Shown piece by piece: positions 45,025 through 54,989 of a stretch of 64,000 nucleotides of DNA (its first letter is position 1; each line of letters starts with the position of its first letter). The position numbers were made by a program, and so were the translations under genes. Source of the stretch: Pseudomonas lundensis. GTDB lineage: Bacteria; Pseudomonadota; Gammaproteobacteria; Pseudomonadales; Pseudomonadaceae. A model generated the notes under the pieces. It saw only the letters and a list, made by a program, of their open reading frames with translations, ran no database searches and was not told where the DNA came from. Where the stretch lies: NCBI RefSeq assembly GCF_001042985.1, contig NZ_JYKY01000024.1, positions 1 to 64,000 of the forward strand. The letters are read 5' to 3'.

Positions 45025-46858
45025 TTACTTGCCCAGATTGCCCAGGCCTCCGAGTACCCCACCCAAGCCGCCCACAGCACCGGTTGTCGCGCCGCCTTGC
45101 GCGGTGGTGCCACCGTTCAACAGTCCTCCGACCGCACCCACCGTTTCGCCCACGGTATTGACCGTTTGACCGACTGCGCTCACGACCGGGTTGTTGCTGC
45201 CCGCATCTACTTTCACACCCACGCTGCTGACCGCCCCGCCCACTTGATTGAGCAAGCCGCTGACCGGCGCCCCGACACCCGTGGCTGCACCGACGTTTTG
45301 CGTCACGCTGGTCACGGTGCTGGTGACCGGATTAAGCGCCGTGCCCACCGTGGTGGTGACCGCTGCCAACGGGGCGCCCGCGGCGTTGTTCGCCACTCCG
45401 GTACCGCCCAGCGCACCGCCAATGGAGGCCACGGTATTGCCGATGGCATTGCCATTGGCACCGGCGGCATCCACCACACCGCTGGTGCTGCCACCGGCCA
45501 GCCCGGTGCTTACCCCATTGACCACGCCACCCACGGTTTCCAGCAACCCGGCGCCCGCAATCCCCGGCAGGCCGCCTGCCCCGCCACCCGTACCACCGCC
45601 CGCTGCGGGTGCCGGATTGACATAGCCGCCGGCCTTGTCCGTAGCCCCGGCAACACCCGTCAACACCCCGCCCACCAGACCGGTCACAGGGTTGCCATTA
45701 CCGGTGCCGGCCACCTTGTCACCCAGCCCGCCAACCACGCCGCCGACTTTGTTCAGCAGGCCATCCACAGGCGCCCCGAGTCCGGTCGCCGTGCCGACTT
45801 TGCCCGTGGTGTTTTCCACCAGTGAAATCACGGGCACCACGACTTTGTCATTCAGGCCACCGGTCACTTTGCTCAATGGCCCGGTGGTGGCGGCGCCGGT
45901 GAGGGTGTTGCCGATCATGGTGACCGTTGTGCCCACATTGCCCACCAGACCACCCGTTGCATCCGTGACTTTATTGACCACCCCGCCCACCACGGGGATC
46001 TGACTGATCGGCGTGTTATCGATCAACGTGCTGACGCCTGTGCCCAATGACGTGACGCCTTTACCGACATCGCTCACGGCGTTGGTAGCGCCTGCCACGG
46101 TGATGCCCAGCGAGTCTTTATTAGTCCCCAGCGAGCCCAGGCCATTGGTGCCCCCCCCCGGTGACCGAGGTGACGGCGTTGCCGGTATTGGTCACCAGAC
46201 CACCTGCCACACCGACCACGGGAACAGTGGCCAACGTCGTACCCAGATCACTGACGGTCGTGCCGACCCCGCCGAGCGCCGTGCCAACCTGGCCGACCAC
46301 CTGACCGGTGACCAGCGGAGTCGTACCAGCGCCCGTTCCACCGCCTGTACCGCCACCGGTTCCGCCGCCTGTGCCACCACCGGTTCCGCCGCCAGTTCCG
46401 CCGCCTGTGCCACCACCGGTTCCGCCGCCAGTTCCGCCGCCTGTGCCACCACCGGTTCCGCCGCCAGTTCCGCCATCTGTACCGCCACCGGTTCCACCAC
46501 CAGTTCCACCACCGGTTCCACCGCCAGTTCCGCCATCTGTACCGCCACCGGTTCCACCGCCAGTTCCGCCGCCAGTACCACCACCGGTTCCGCCACCAGT
46601 TCCACCACCTGTACCGCCGCCTGTGCCGCCATCTGTTCCGCCACCAGTTCCACCACCGGTGCCACCGCCTGTACCGCCACCCGTTCCACCGCCAGTACCG
46701 CCATCTGTACCGCCATCGCCTCCATCCGTGGTGCTGTCGGGAGTGCTGGCGGCCACATGACTTTTGGACCCGCCGCCACCGCTATGGCAGCCACTGAGGC
46801 TGACTGTCATGACCAGCAGTAAGGCAGTACTTGTTTTTAACCACAGTTGAGTATTCAT
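45025..46858 (-). pseudogene. Glycine-rich collagen-like lipoprotein, split by a homopolymer frameshift
   Basis: From ATG 46858 (AAGGGA upstream) a lipoprotein signal (LVMTVSLSGC) precedes about thirty copies of a four-residue unit (GGGT or DGGT), then Gly/Val/Thr-rich sequence. A run of nine C at 46151-46159 puts the gene out of frame and gives a stop at 46121 (245 residues). With eight bases instead the frame continues through TNGLGSLG to 45025, a 610-residue protein. The second half contains two similar blocks (GLGAPVDGLLNKVGG and GVGAPVSGLLNQVGG). It resembles proteins annotated as collagen-like, but the repeat period is four, not three. Either a sequencing error, a mutation or a phase-variable tract. 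Confidence 0.8.
46331..46725 (-). repeat. 12-bp tandem coding repeats (about 32 copies)
   Basis: The repeat unit is a degenerate 12-mer encoding GGGT or DGGT, running almost unbroken through the lipoprotein gene. The identity between units is high enough for replication slippage to change copy number in steps of four residues. Confidence 0.85.
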
Positions 46859-46980
46859 GATTGAGTCCCTTGCACCTGCTTGCCTGAGTTCAAACGTTTC
46901 CTGATCTGTCGCCAGCAATACGTTTATCCGTTGCAGACATAACAACCCCGAGGGACGCGTCGGGCAATTCTCAACTTGGT

Positions 46981-47026
46981 ATTAACCCCTTATATAGCGG
47001 GGGCGCGCCTATACGTTGGGGTTAAT
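46981..47026. promoter_or_regulatory. Inverted repeat in the region upstream of the lipoprotein gene
   Basis: ATTAACCCC (46981-46989) and GGGGTTAAT (47018-47026) are a perfect 9-bp inverted repeat around a 28-bp spacer, 122 bp before the lipoprotein start. The rest of the 319-bp gap (46859-47177) holds no gene. The half-site GGATTAACCCC resembles GGATTAATCC near flp. Confidence 0.45.
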
Positions 47027-47177
47027 CCATTAGGAGGGACAAGGGTTTAAAAAGCGTGAATTATCAACACGCTTGAAAGAGGCACTGCGCACCCGACACC
47101 AAGGTGATAAACACAATTGATACGGTGTTTTCTCGTCGCTCGTCGCGGGCGAGCAGCGCCAAGGCGCACTGAGCCGA

Positions 47178-49514
47178 TCACTCAACCACGCTGAATTCGA
47201 CACGCGCGGTGTGCCCACCTTCGTCCAGCACGCTAAGTTCGTAGCGCCCGAGTTGTTCGAGCGAGGTGCTGAGCGCGTCCTGGTGGGCGCTGTCGCCCAG
47301 CGGCACGCCATTAAGGAACCACCAGCGTCGGCCATCGCCGCCCAGTGCCGTCAGCGTGAGCCGCAACGCTTGCACGCTCGCCGCGGGCCTGCGCAGGCGG
47401 TCACCGTCGCGCACGCCAACGATCGACAACGGCGTGACCGAATGCAGCGCCGGTGGCGGGCACTCGACCGAGGCTGGCGGCATGCGGGCGTCCCGTCGCT
47501 CTGCCCGTGGCAACCAGGGTTCCAGCGGCGCGGGCCACAGGGCCACCTCGCGAGGTTGCGCGCCGGGGCATTGCGGCCCGACGCGCTCGCCTTGCGGGTT
47601 GACCCATACCTGCTCGCGCAACCCCACACTCAACGGTTGATCGGCCGCCAGCAAGGTCGGCGGCGTGGTGTGATCCAGCGTCCAGGCAAAACGCTGGCGG
47701 CGGCAGTTGGGGTCGCCCTTGCTCAGCGGCTGGCCCAACGGCCAACAAATGGCTGCCACGCCAACATTGCCCGGCACGGCCTGCACCGGGGCAACGATGC
47801 CACGCTGGCTGTCGCGATTACTCAGCACATCGTGCACTTGCAGCATCAGCGGGGCTGCCGAGGCCAGCCCGAACTGGCCCGGCACCGGCGTGCCGTCCGG
47901 GCGCCCGATCCACACGCCAATCAAGTAGCGCGGCCCTACGCCAATCGCCAGCGCATCGCGAAAGCCGTAGCTGGTGCCGGTTTTCCACGCCAGCGCGGGG
48001 CGTTGCACTAATTCGGCACGCGGGTCACGGTCCGGGCGTGCCTGGCCACTCAGAATGCGCCGGATGACCCATGCCGAGCCCGGCGACAGCAGGCGCCGTT
48101 CGTGCAGTGGATCGTCGGGCTGCAAGCGCAACGTGGCACTTTTGCCGTCGCGGGCCAACGCGCTGTAACCACTGACCAGGTCTTCGAGTCGGCTGCCCGC
48201 CCCACCCAGAATCAACGCCAGATTGGGTTCCGCCAAAGCGGGCAGCGTCAGCGGCACGCCGCCGTTGCGCAGGTCCGCCGCAAAGCGTTTCGGCCCATAG
48301 GCCTCGAGCAACTGCACCGCTGGCAAGTTGAGGGACAGGGCCAGCGCGGCGCTGGCCGAGACCGGGCCGCTGAAGCCCATGGAGAAGTTGCCCGGCCGGT
48401 AGTCGCCATAGCGCCGGGGCAAGTCTTGCAGCAGCGACTCGGAATGAATCAGCCCGGCGTCCATCGCCATCCCGTACAAAAACGGCTTGAGCGTTGAACC
48501 CGGCGAGCGCATGGCGCTGATCATGTCCACATGGCCGAAACGCCGCGCGTCGTTGATGTCCACCGACCCCAAGTAAGCACGCACGGCCATGCTGTCGGTT
48601 TCGACCACCACAATTGCCGCCGAGGTGTGATCCGGCAAACGCGCACGCCAGCCCAGCAACAGGTCTTCCAGACGTCGTTGCAGGTTGGCGTCCAGCGTGG
48701 TGCGTATCAGCGGCGGACTGTGGGGGCGATTCAACCGCCGCGCCAGCAAGGGAGCGAGGCTGGGTTCCAGGCGCGGCGCCAGGAGCAGCGGCTCTTGAAG
48801 GGCATCGTCCACGGCGGTGCGCGGCCACACGTCGTACTCGGCCAACCGCCGCAAGACTTTGTCCCGCGCCACCTGCGCGCGCGCCGGGTGGCGGTCCGGG
48901 CGCAAGCGGCTGGGGGCTTGCGGCAACACGGCCAACAGCGCGGCCTCCGAATGCGTGAGGTGTTGCGGGGACTTGCCCAAATACGCCCAACTGGCCGCTG
49001 CCACCCCTTGCAAAGTACCCCCGAACGGCGCGCGATTGAGGTACAGGTTCAGGATTTGGTCCTTGGACAAATGCCATTCCAGCTGGGCTGTGCGCCACAG
49101 CTGGCGCAGTTTGCCGGGCAACGTGCGTTCATGGGGATCGAGCAGCCGCGCCACCTGCATCGACAGCGTGCTGCCACCCGACAACACACGCCCGCCGCTG
49201 AGGTTTTGCCAGGCGGCACGCCCCAGCGCCAGCGGGTTCACGCCGGGGTGACGGAAGAACCAGCGGTCTTCGTAGGTCAGCAAGGCGTCGAGGTAATACG
49301 GCGACACCTCATCCGTGCTCACCGGGTAGCGCCACACCCCATTGGCATCGGCAAAGCGCCATAGCGGGGTGCCGTCTTCGGCCAATACGACACGGGCCAG
49401 ATCATCCTGGGGCAAGGGCAGCGGCCAGATTTTATCGGCCAGCCACAGCGCGGCACACAGCAGCACTGTGGCGGCGAGTATCCCGCGCAGGCATTTTTTA
49501 AGCCGCGATCCCAT
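47178..49514 (-). CDS. pbpC: Penicillin-binding protein 1C
   Basis: A 778-residue bifunctional class A PBP. The membrane anchor is followed by the glycosyltransferase-51 domain with catalytic Glu in YEDRWFFRHPG (Glu82), the transpeptidase with SxxK in RSPGSTLKPF (near residue 339) and WKTGTSYGF, and a C-terminal PBP1C domain. In many bacteria pbpC sits beside an alpha-2-macroglobulin gene, as here. The ATG at 49514 is used; ATG 49520 and GTG/ATG further up are possible. Confidence 0.88.
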   Translation of the reverse strand: MGSRLKKCLRGILAATVLLCAALWLADKIWPLPLPQDDLARVVLAEDGTPLWRFADANGVWRYPVSTDEVSPYYLDALLTYEDRWFFRHPGVNPLALGRAAWQNLSGGRVLSGGSTLSMQVARLLDPHERTLPGKLRQLWRTAQLEWHLSKDQILNLYLNRAPFGGTLQGVAAASWAYLGKSPQHLTHSEAALLAVLPQAPSRLRPDRHPARAQVARDKVLRRLAEYDVWPRTAVDDALQEPLLLAPRLEPSLAPLLARRLNRPHSPPLIRTTLDANLQRRLEDLLLGWRARLPDHTSAAIVVVETDSMAVRAYLGSVDINDARRFGHVDMISAMRSPGSTLKPFLYGMAMDAGLIHSESLLQDLPRRYGDYRPGNFSMGFSGPVSASAALALSLNLPAVQLLEAYGPKRFAADLRNGGVPLTLPALAEPNLALILGGAGSRLEDLVSGYSALARDGKSATLRLQPDDPLHERRLLSPGSAWVIRRILSGQARPDRDPRAELVQRPALAWKTGTSYGFRDALAIGVGPRYLIGVWIGRPDGTPVPGQFGLASAAPLMLQVHDVLSNRDSQRGIVAPVQAVPGNVGVAAICWPLGQPLSKGDPNCRRQRFAWTLDHTTPPTLLAADQPLSVGLREQVWVNPQGERVGPQCPGAQPREVALWPAPLEPWLPRAERRDARMPPASVECPPPALHSVTPLSIVGVRDGDRLRRPAASVQALRLTLTALGGDGRRWWFLNGVPLGDSAHQDALSTSLEQLGRYELSVLDEGGHTARVEFSVVE

Positions 49515-49606
49515 TAACATCCGCCCGTGACGCAACTTTGCGCCCTGACTGGTTGCCCAAGGGGTATCTCTGGCACAGTGGCCGTCTTCTTAATCGGAAC
49601 ATCCCC

Positions 49607-49900
49607 ATGCACGTCGAAAGTTTTGTAGGAAATCTGGGCCTTTGGTTGGGCACGCTGGTTCGCTGGATCGTCGAAAGCCTGAGCGGCCTTTTCAATGCGA
49701 TTACCCAGGCAGGCAGTCATTTCATTGATGGCATGGCCCGAGCGCTCGGCATGGACACCTCGATTGTCAGCATTGCGGTGCTGGTGATCGGCCTGCTGTT
49801 TTTGTACAACGCGGTGCGCGCCTTCATGCGGGCTTCCATCATCGGTGGCGTGATCTGGCTGTTGCTGGGGTTGTGGGTGTTGAGCTGGGTCATCAGCTGA
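49607..49900 (+). CDS. Small membrane protein of unknown function between pbpC and the macroglobulin gene
   Basis: A 97-residue protein with one amphipathic N-terminal stretch and two clear hydrophobic segments (IVSIAVLVIGLLFLYNAV and IIGGVIWLLLGLWVLSWVI). It lies on the opposite strand to its neighbours, 58 bp short of the macroglobulin stop and divergent from pbpC. I do not recognise a family. Codon use and membrane pattern support a real gene. A link to the envelope is plausible by neighbourhood only. Confidence 0.72.
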   Translation: MHVESFVGNLGLWLGTLVRWIVESLSGLFNAITQAGSHFIDGMARALGMDTSIVSIAVLVIGLLFLYNAVRAFMRASIIGGVIWLLLGLWVLSWVIS

Positions 49901-49958
49901 CACGCGGCGAGGCAGCGGGGGCGCCGTCGCTGCCCCCCCACCAGCCTCGCTTCGTGCA

Positions 49959-52900
49959 TCACCGGCCCTTGATCACCATGTCTGCGGGCGTCTCGCCCAC
50001 GGCTTGCCAGTTCGGGCGGTACATCGACTCCACTTGCGGTGGCGGCACGCGGTAAGTGCCGGGCGTCACGGCCCGCGCCAGATACAACAGGTGCGTGGTG
50101 CCGTAGCCTTCCAGATTCAACGCAGCCACGTAACGGTCATCGCGGTATTCCTGATGCTGCACGCCCGCGTTTTGCATGGACTCGCGCCATTGTTTGACCT
50201 GGCTACTGGCGTTCTCAAGGCTGGCCGCGCTTTGACCGAGGTTCTGGTTTTCAAGCTCCAGCCCCGCCGGTAGCAGGTCAACCACCAGCGCGTCCGGCAC
50301 CCGCTGCTTGGCAGTGACAGCCAGGTGCACCAGCACCAGATCGCCGCTTTGCAGGTTTTTCAGGTTCAGCGGTTCGCCATTCATGCCCAAGTAATCGCGG
50401 CGAATACTCATGTTTTCACCACCCGCAGGCGGCGCGTGCTGTGGATAACCCGAAATCGTCAGCTGTTGGTACACCGGCACGCTGCCTTCATTGCGCAGGC
50501 TCAAAGGCGACGCCAGTAACGGCCCTTCCAGTTTGAGACCGGCTTGAGCCGGGTTCAGCTCACGGGTCTGGCTGCCACTGACCAGTTGCGCGGTCCACGG
50601 TTGTTCAGGCTGGTCCAGCAAGTCCCGGCCCGCGAGGAACAACGCGTTGCGCTCCTGAGTCGACAGCCACTGGCTCGCCGCCAACTGATCCGACAGGGCA
50701 AATACTCGGGCTTCACGCTGGCCGCTCATCAGGTTGTTTTCTTCGAGCAGGGCCAGAATCAGCGCCTGATCGCGCAGCGAGCTGCCGTAATCACCCAGCC
50801 ATTGATCGGCTGCGCGGGTCACGGCCAGACCGGCGACCAGGGCTTGATCGGCACGAGGCTGGTCGCCCATCTTCTGCAAGGCAATCGACAGCTGCACCAG
50901 CGGCAAACCGGAGCGCGCATCGCTGCGGCGTTCGAACAGGCTGCGTAAGGCACCCAACGGCGCCTGCTGACTGCGGGCCAGCACCATGGCGGCGTAGGCT
51001 TGCACGGCAAACCGGGTGTGATCGAGATTATCGCTGTAGTCCGACTCGATCAGGTTGCGCTCCTGGGTGTAGCGCAGCAGTCGTTCACTGGCTTTCTTCA
51101 GTGCATCAGGCGGCACGGCATAACCTTGATCGCGAGCGCGCAGCAGGAAGTCAGTGATATAGGCGCTCAGCCAGTACTCTTCCTGACCGTCTGCGCCCCA
51201 CAGGCCAAAGCTGCCGTTGTAGCGCTGCATGCCCAGCAGGCGCTCGATGCCCAGCTCGATTTTGCGCTTGCGGTCGGCATCCGGCTCGCCTTCCAGGCCA
51301 AGCCGCTTGAGCAACGCCGCGTCGGCATACAACGCCGGGTACAGACCGCTGGTGGTCTGTTCGGAACATCCGTACGGATACGCCTTGAGCGCACGGATCT
51401 GCTCGCCCAGGTTCAACGGCGGACGGCTCGACAGGCTGAGTAGGGCTTCACGCCCCGCCGGCTCGAAGGCTTGCAGCTCGCCCTCTGGCAACGTCCATGG
51501 CTGATCGTTGAGCACGGCGCGGTAGTGCTTGAGCAACGCCGGGTAGGCCGGACGTACCCCCAGCGTCCATTCGCGGGTAAAGGGCGCCAGCGTCTCGCCG
51601 GGCAGATTCAGGCCTTTGACGGTGACGGTCAGCTTGCCGGTGCCGTAGCCACCCAGCGCTTTGACTGGCACCTGCAAGGTGCTGCGCTGGCCGGGGCTGA
51701 GGGTGAGTGTTTGGCTGCTGAGGCCCGACAGGTTCAGTTGGCCTTCGGCGTTCAAGTGGACTTCAAGGGTTTGCGGCGTGGCCGTGAGGTTGGACAGGTC
51801 CAGCGCCAGCCGGGTCTCATCGCCCCCCGCCATGAAGCGCGGCGCGGCCAGCTCGGCCACCAGCGGCGCGGCGACCACGGTTTTGGCTTGCGCCATGCCG
51901 TAGCGGTCGTCGGTCCAGGCTTGGGCCATTACGCGTAACTCGCCATTGAAGTCGGGGATGTCGAGGCTGACTTCACCCTCGCCCTGTTCGTTGAGGGTCA
52001 CCGGGGCGCTTTGCAGGGCAACGATGGTGACGCTGGTGGCCGGGCGCTTGCCGCCCTTGGCCAGCCCTGCGTCACCGCCAAAGGCCAGGCTGGCCAAACG
52101 GCCTTGCCCGGCTTCAATCAGTTGCCCATAAATGTCCAATTGGTCAGCGCCATAAGCCTTGCGACCGAACAGGCTGGCGTAAGGGTCGGGCGTCGGGTAA
52201 TCGGTGATGTTCAACACCCCGACATCCACGGCCGCCAGCAGGACATGCACGTCCTTGGGCACGCTGCCGTCGGCGTTTTTAGCCTGCACCTTGACCTTCA
52301 GCGGCTGCTTGGGGCGCATGGTCTGCGGGGCATCCAGGGTCAGCGCCAGTTTGCGCTGCGTGCGGTCCAGCGGCAGGTGCAGCACACCCACGGCCCGTTT
52401 TGGCGTGATGTTGGCTATGCGCTCGCCGGGACGAATCACCAGCGCGCTGACGTACAGGTCGTGGCGTGCCCAGCGCGGGTCCAGTTTGACGGCGAAGGTC
52501 TTGCCCTCGGCCGGGACGTCAATTTCTTCCCACCACAGCGGCCCGTCGCTGCCTTCAACCAGCAAATACCCTTTGCCGGCCGCCGGTGGCGAGACCGTAA
52601 CGTTGGCTGTTTCGCCCTCGGCGTAGGCCGCTTTATCCAGCGCCAGCTTGACCTGATCGGGACGCACGGCGCCGCCTTCGGCATTGTCCTGCGCCTGATA
52701 ACCCGCCCAGAAGCGCAGGCTGCTGATCAAACCGGTTTTCGGGTCTTGAACTTCAACCCGATACGGGCCCCACTCCACCGGGAAGCTGACCTTGGCCGTG
52801 CCGCCTGCCTTGAAGCTCACGGTTTGTTCGCCGAGGTTCAAAAACTTCTCGTTGTAGTGGTAGCTCCAGCCGTCGTTGTCCGAGTAGTTCCAGTAGTAGT

Positions 52901-54851
52901 CCCGACGCTCGCGCACCAGCCGCACGTTGACGTTATCAGCCGCCAGCTTGTTGCCTGCGTCATCGGCAATCAGCACCTCGAATTCAGCCGGGCCGTCGCC
53001 ATCGGTTTCCGTACCGTCGAACAGGCCGCGCAGCCCCGGCAGTCGCTCGGCAGGCCACACCGGTTGCACCAGTCGACGGGTAATCGGCCGACCGCCGGAC
53101 TCTTGCAGGCTGGCCTGCACAATCAGTTGCAGCGGCGATTTGGCGTCACTCCATTTGCTCTCCAGATGCAGGGTGTCTTCGCCTTGGGCGTTGAGCACGC
53201 TTTCATCCAGTTCAAAGTCCTGGGTCAGTTCTTCTTCGGTCACCGAACCGAACTGATACCCCGGCAATGCGCTCACCGCCTCACGCAAGGGACGCACATA
53301 CACTTGACCGCTCAAGCGGTTCCCGGCCGCGGGGGCACCATACAAGTAGCGGCCGTTCACGTGGATGTCGGCGGTTTGATCGGGACGCAGCGGCGTATCG
53401 CTGCCCTTGAGTTCCAGTGCCAGACGCTCGGGCAGGAAGTCTTCCACCAAAAATTCATAGAGCTGTGGCTTGCCGTCCCCCAGGTCGAACACCAGTTGCC
53501 AGCGCCCGGTGGGGGCTTCGCCCGCCAGTTGCAGCGGGTATTGATAGAAGCCGGCAGCATCGGGCTCCCACACGAACTTGCGGCTGACCTGCTCGTCCGG
53601 GCGACGGACTTCCACGCTGACCGGCTGCGGCTTGACCGGATGGCCATCACGGTCGCGCAGCAAGGCGTTGAGCAGCACGGTTTCGCCGGGACGGTACAGA
53701 TCACGCGGTCCAAATACGAAGAATTGCAACGGATGCGCCTGCGGCCCGCCGATGTCGAACTCGGCCAGGTCCAGCGCCGCGGTATTCAAACGCAACAGGC
53801 TGGTCTGATCGCCCTGTCGCGCCAACAGCACCTCGGCCTTGGGCGGCAGGGCCAGTTCGGCATGGCCGTCTTTGTCGGTCGTGCCCTGGGCAAGCATTTT
53901 GCCCTTGCCGTCGAGCAGTTCCAGCGCCACGTCGCCCAGCGCATTGCCACCTTCGAGCGCCTGCGTGAACACGTCCAGGCGTTTCTGATAGCGGTGTACC
54001 GAAACGCCAATGTCACTGAGGGTGAACAGCGTGGCCGGGGTTGAATAGTTGTACGTGCCGGAGGCTTTCATTACCGCCAGGTACACGCCCGGCTGCTGCA
54101 AGGGCTTGATGCCGGAGGTTGGCAAGATCACCGTTTCACGCGTGTTGCGGGCCGGGTTCAGGTCAAACCGGGCACCGTAGACCAGATCGGCCATGCCCAG
54201 CAGGTCTTTGGCTTCATAGCTTTGCAGGCTGCTGTTGCGGCCCCACTGGCTGAGGAATGCAGGCAAGGACTGAGGTTTGACGCGGAAAAACTCCACATCG
54301 ACTTTATCGACGTTGAGCGCGATGACGGGCAAGCCTTCAGCCAGTCGCGTCGGCAACAGCGTGCCGCGGCTGGCAAACCCGACGGTGGGTTGCAGGTCAC
54401 GGGTTTCAAGGCGGCTGACGTACTCGGCGGCCAGTTCGGCATCGTTGACCGCGCGCAGGCCGGGGTCGACGGTGAGGATCAGTTTGCGCTGCGGCTCAAG
54501 GTGACGCAGACGCAGCTCCATCAGGTTGTCGGAAAGCTCCCAGGCGCCGTCGACCTTGCCGGAGGTGGCATCCACCAGATGCAGTTTTTCGCCAAAGGGC
54601 TGATCCGGGTCCAGCGGCACGGAAAAACTCACCGACAAGGTGCTGGCGCCGTCCACTTGCACTTCCGAGACATCCACCACACTCAACTCGCGCCCCGCGT
54701 AGCGTTCAGCGAGGGCTTTGACATCCTGCACAGGCTTGGCCGCTTGCGTGCCAACCGCCGCCGATGGCGCAGGAGGGTTGCCGGGAGAGGAAGCATCACA
54801 CGCACTCAGCAGTGCCAGTGCGCAGGCCAGGAACAGTCCTTTGTTAAGCAT
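49959..54851 (-). CDS. Bacterial alpha-2-macroglobulin (YfhM-type) lipoprotein
   Basis: A lipoprotein of about 1630 residues (lipobox ALLSAC, Cys near residue 17; +2 residue Asp). It has MG-type beta domains, a bait region and the thioester motif GCSEQ near residue 1161, then an alpha-helical thioester domain (GIERLLGMQRYNGSFGLWG) and the C-terminal MG domain. It would trap and covalently link incoming proteases in the periplasm. Asp at +2 predicts inner-membrane retention. Paired with pbpC, which is thought to repair the wall after outer-membrane damage. ATG 54851 is preferred; the longer frame to 54980 has no signal peptide. Confidence 0.9.
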   Translation of the reverse strand: MLNKGLFLACALALLSACDASSPGNPPAPSAAVGTQAAKPVQDVKALAERYAGRELSVVDVSEVQVDGASTLSVSFSVPLDPDQPFGEKLHLVDATSGKVDGAWELSDNLMELRLRHLEPQRKLILTVDPGLRAVNDAELAAEYVSRLETRDLQPTVGFASRGTLLPTRLAEGLPVIALNVDKVDVEFFRVKPQSLPAFLSQWGRNSSLQSYEAKDLLGMADLVYGARFDLNPARNTRETVILPTSGIKPLQQPGVYLAVMKASGTYNYSTPATLFTLSDIGVSVHRYQKRLDVFTQALEGGNALGDVALELLDGKGKMLAQGTTDKDGHAELALPPKAEVLLARQGDQTSLLRLNTAALDLAEFDIGGPQAHPLQFFVFGPRDLYRPGETVLLNALLRDRDGHPVKPQPVSVEVRRPDEQVSRKFVWEPDAAGFYQYPLQLAGEAPTGRWQLVFDLGDGKPQLYEFLVEDFLPERLALELKGSDTPLRPDQTADIHVNGRYLYGAPAAGNRLSGQVYVRPLREAVSALPGYQFGSVTEEELTQDFELDESVLNAQGEDTLHLESKWSDAKSPLQLIVQASLQESGGRPITRRLVQPVWPAERLPGLRGLFDGTETDGDGPAEFEVLIADDAGNKLAADNVNVRLVRERRDYYWNYSDNDGWSYHYNEKFLNLGEQTVSFKAGGTAKVSFPVEWGPYRVEVQDPKTGLISSLRFWAGYQAQDNAEGGAVRPDQVKLALDKAAYAEGETANVTVSPPAAGKGYLLVEGSDGPLWWEEIDVPAEGKTFAVKLDPRWARHDLYVSALVIRPGERIANITPKRAVGVLHLPLDRTQRKLALTLDAPQTMRPKQPLKVKVQAKNADGSVPKDVHVLLAAVDVGVLNITDYPTPDPYASLFGRKAYGADQLDIYGQLIEAGQGRLASLAFGGDAGLAKGGKRPATSVTIVALQSAPVTLNEQGEGEVSLDIPDFNGELRVMAQAWTDDRYGMAQAKTVVAAPLVAELAAPRFMAGGDETRLALDLSNLTATPQTLEVHLNAEGQLNLSGLSSQTLTLSPGQRSTLQVPVKALGGYGTGKLTVTVKGLNLPGETLAPFTREWTLGVRPAYPALLKHYRAVLNDQPWTLPEGELQAFEPAGREALLSLSSRPPLNLGEQIRALKAYPYGCSEQTTSGLYPALYADAALLKRLGLEGEPDADRKRKIELGIERLLGMQRYNGSFGLWGADGQEEYWLSAYITDFLLRARDQGYAVPPDALKKASERLLRYTQERNLIESDYSDNLDHTRFAVQAYAAMVLARSQQAPLGALRSLFERRSDARSGLPLVQLSIALQKMGDQPRADQALVAGLAVTRAADQWLGDYGSSLRDQALILALLEENNLMSGQREARVFALSDQLAASQWLSTQERNALFLAGRDLLDQPEQPWTAQLVSGSQTRELNPAQAGLKLEGPLLASPLSLRNEGSVPVYQQLTISGYPQHAPPAGGENMSIRRDYLGMNGEPLNLKNLQSGDLVLVHLAVTAKQRVPDALVVDLLPAGLELENQNLGQSAASLENASSQVKQWRESMQNAGVQHQEYRDDRYVAALNLEGYGTTHLLYLARAVTPGTYRVPPPQVESMYRPNWQAVGETPADMVIKGR

Positions 54852-54989
54852 GGTGTACTCGTTGGCTAGGCAATGAAGGGCACGACTATATAACAAATCC
54901 CCACGCCCCCTCACCCCGGCCGTCTCACGGAGCAAAGGGGCTGAGGGAAGGCCGCTTCGGCTACAATGCCGCTCCCTCAAGGAGCCTGC

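Noticed and set aside
46331..46725. CRISPR array
   Set aside because: The repeats are only 12 bp, adjacent without spacers and in frame within a coding sequence.
46308..46760. Rightward proline-rich frame of VPPP units
   Set aside because: It is the complement of the Gly-rich lipoprotein repeats, without a start signal or a plausible protein.
52011..54044. 677-codon frame antisense to the macroglobulin gene
   Set aside because: High-GC shadow of a gene with a lipobox, a thioester motif and clear domain order.
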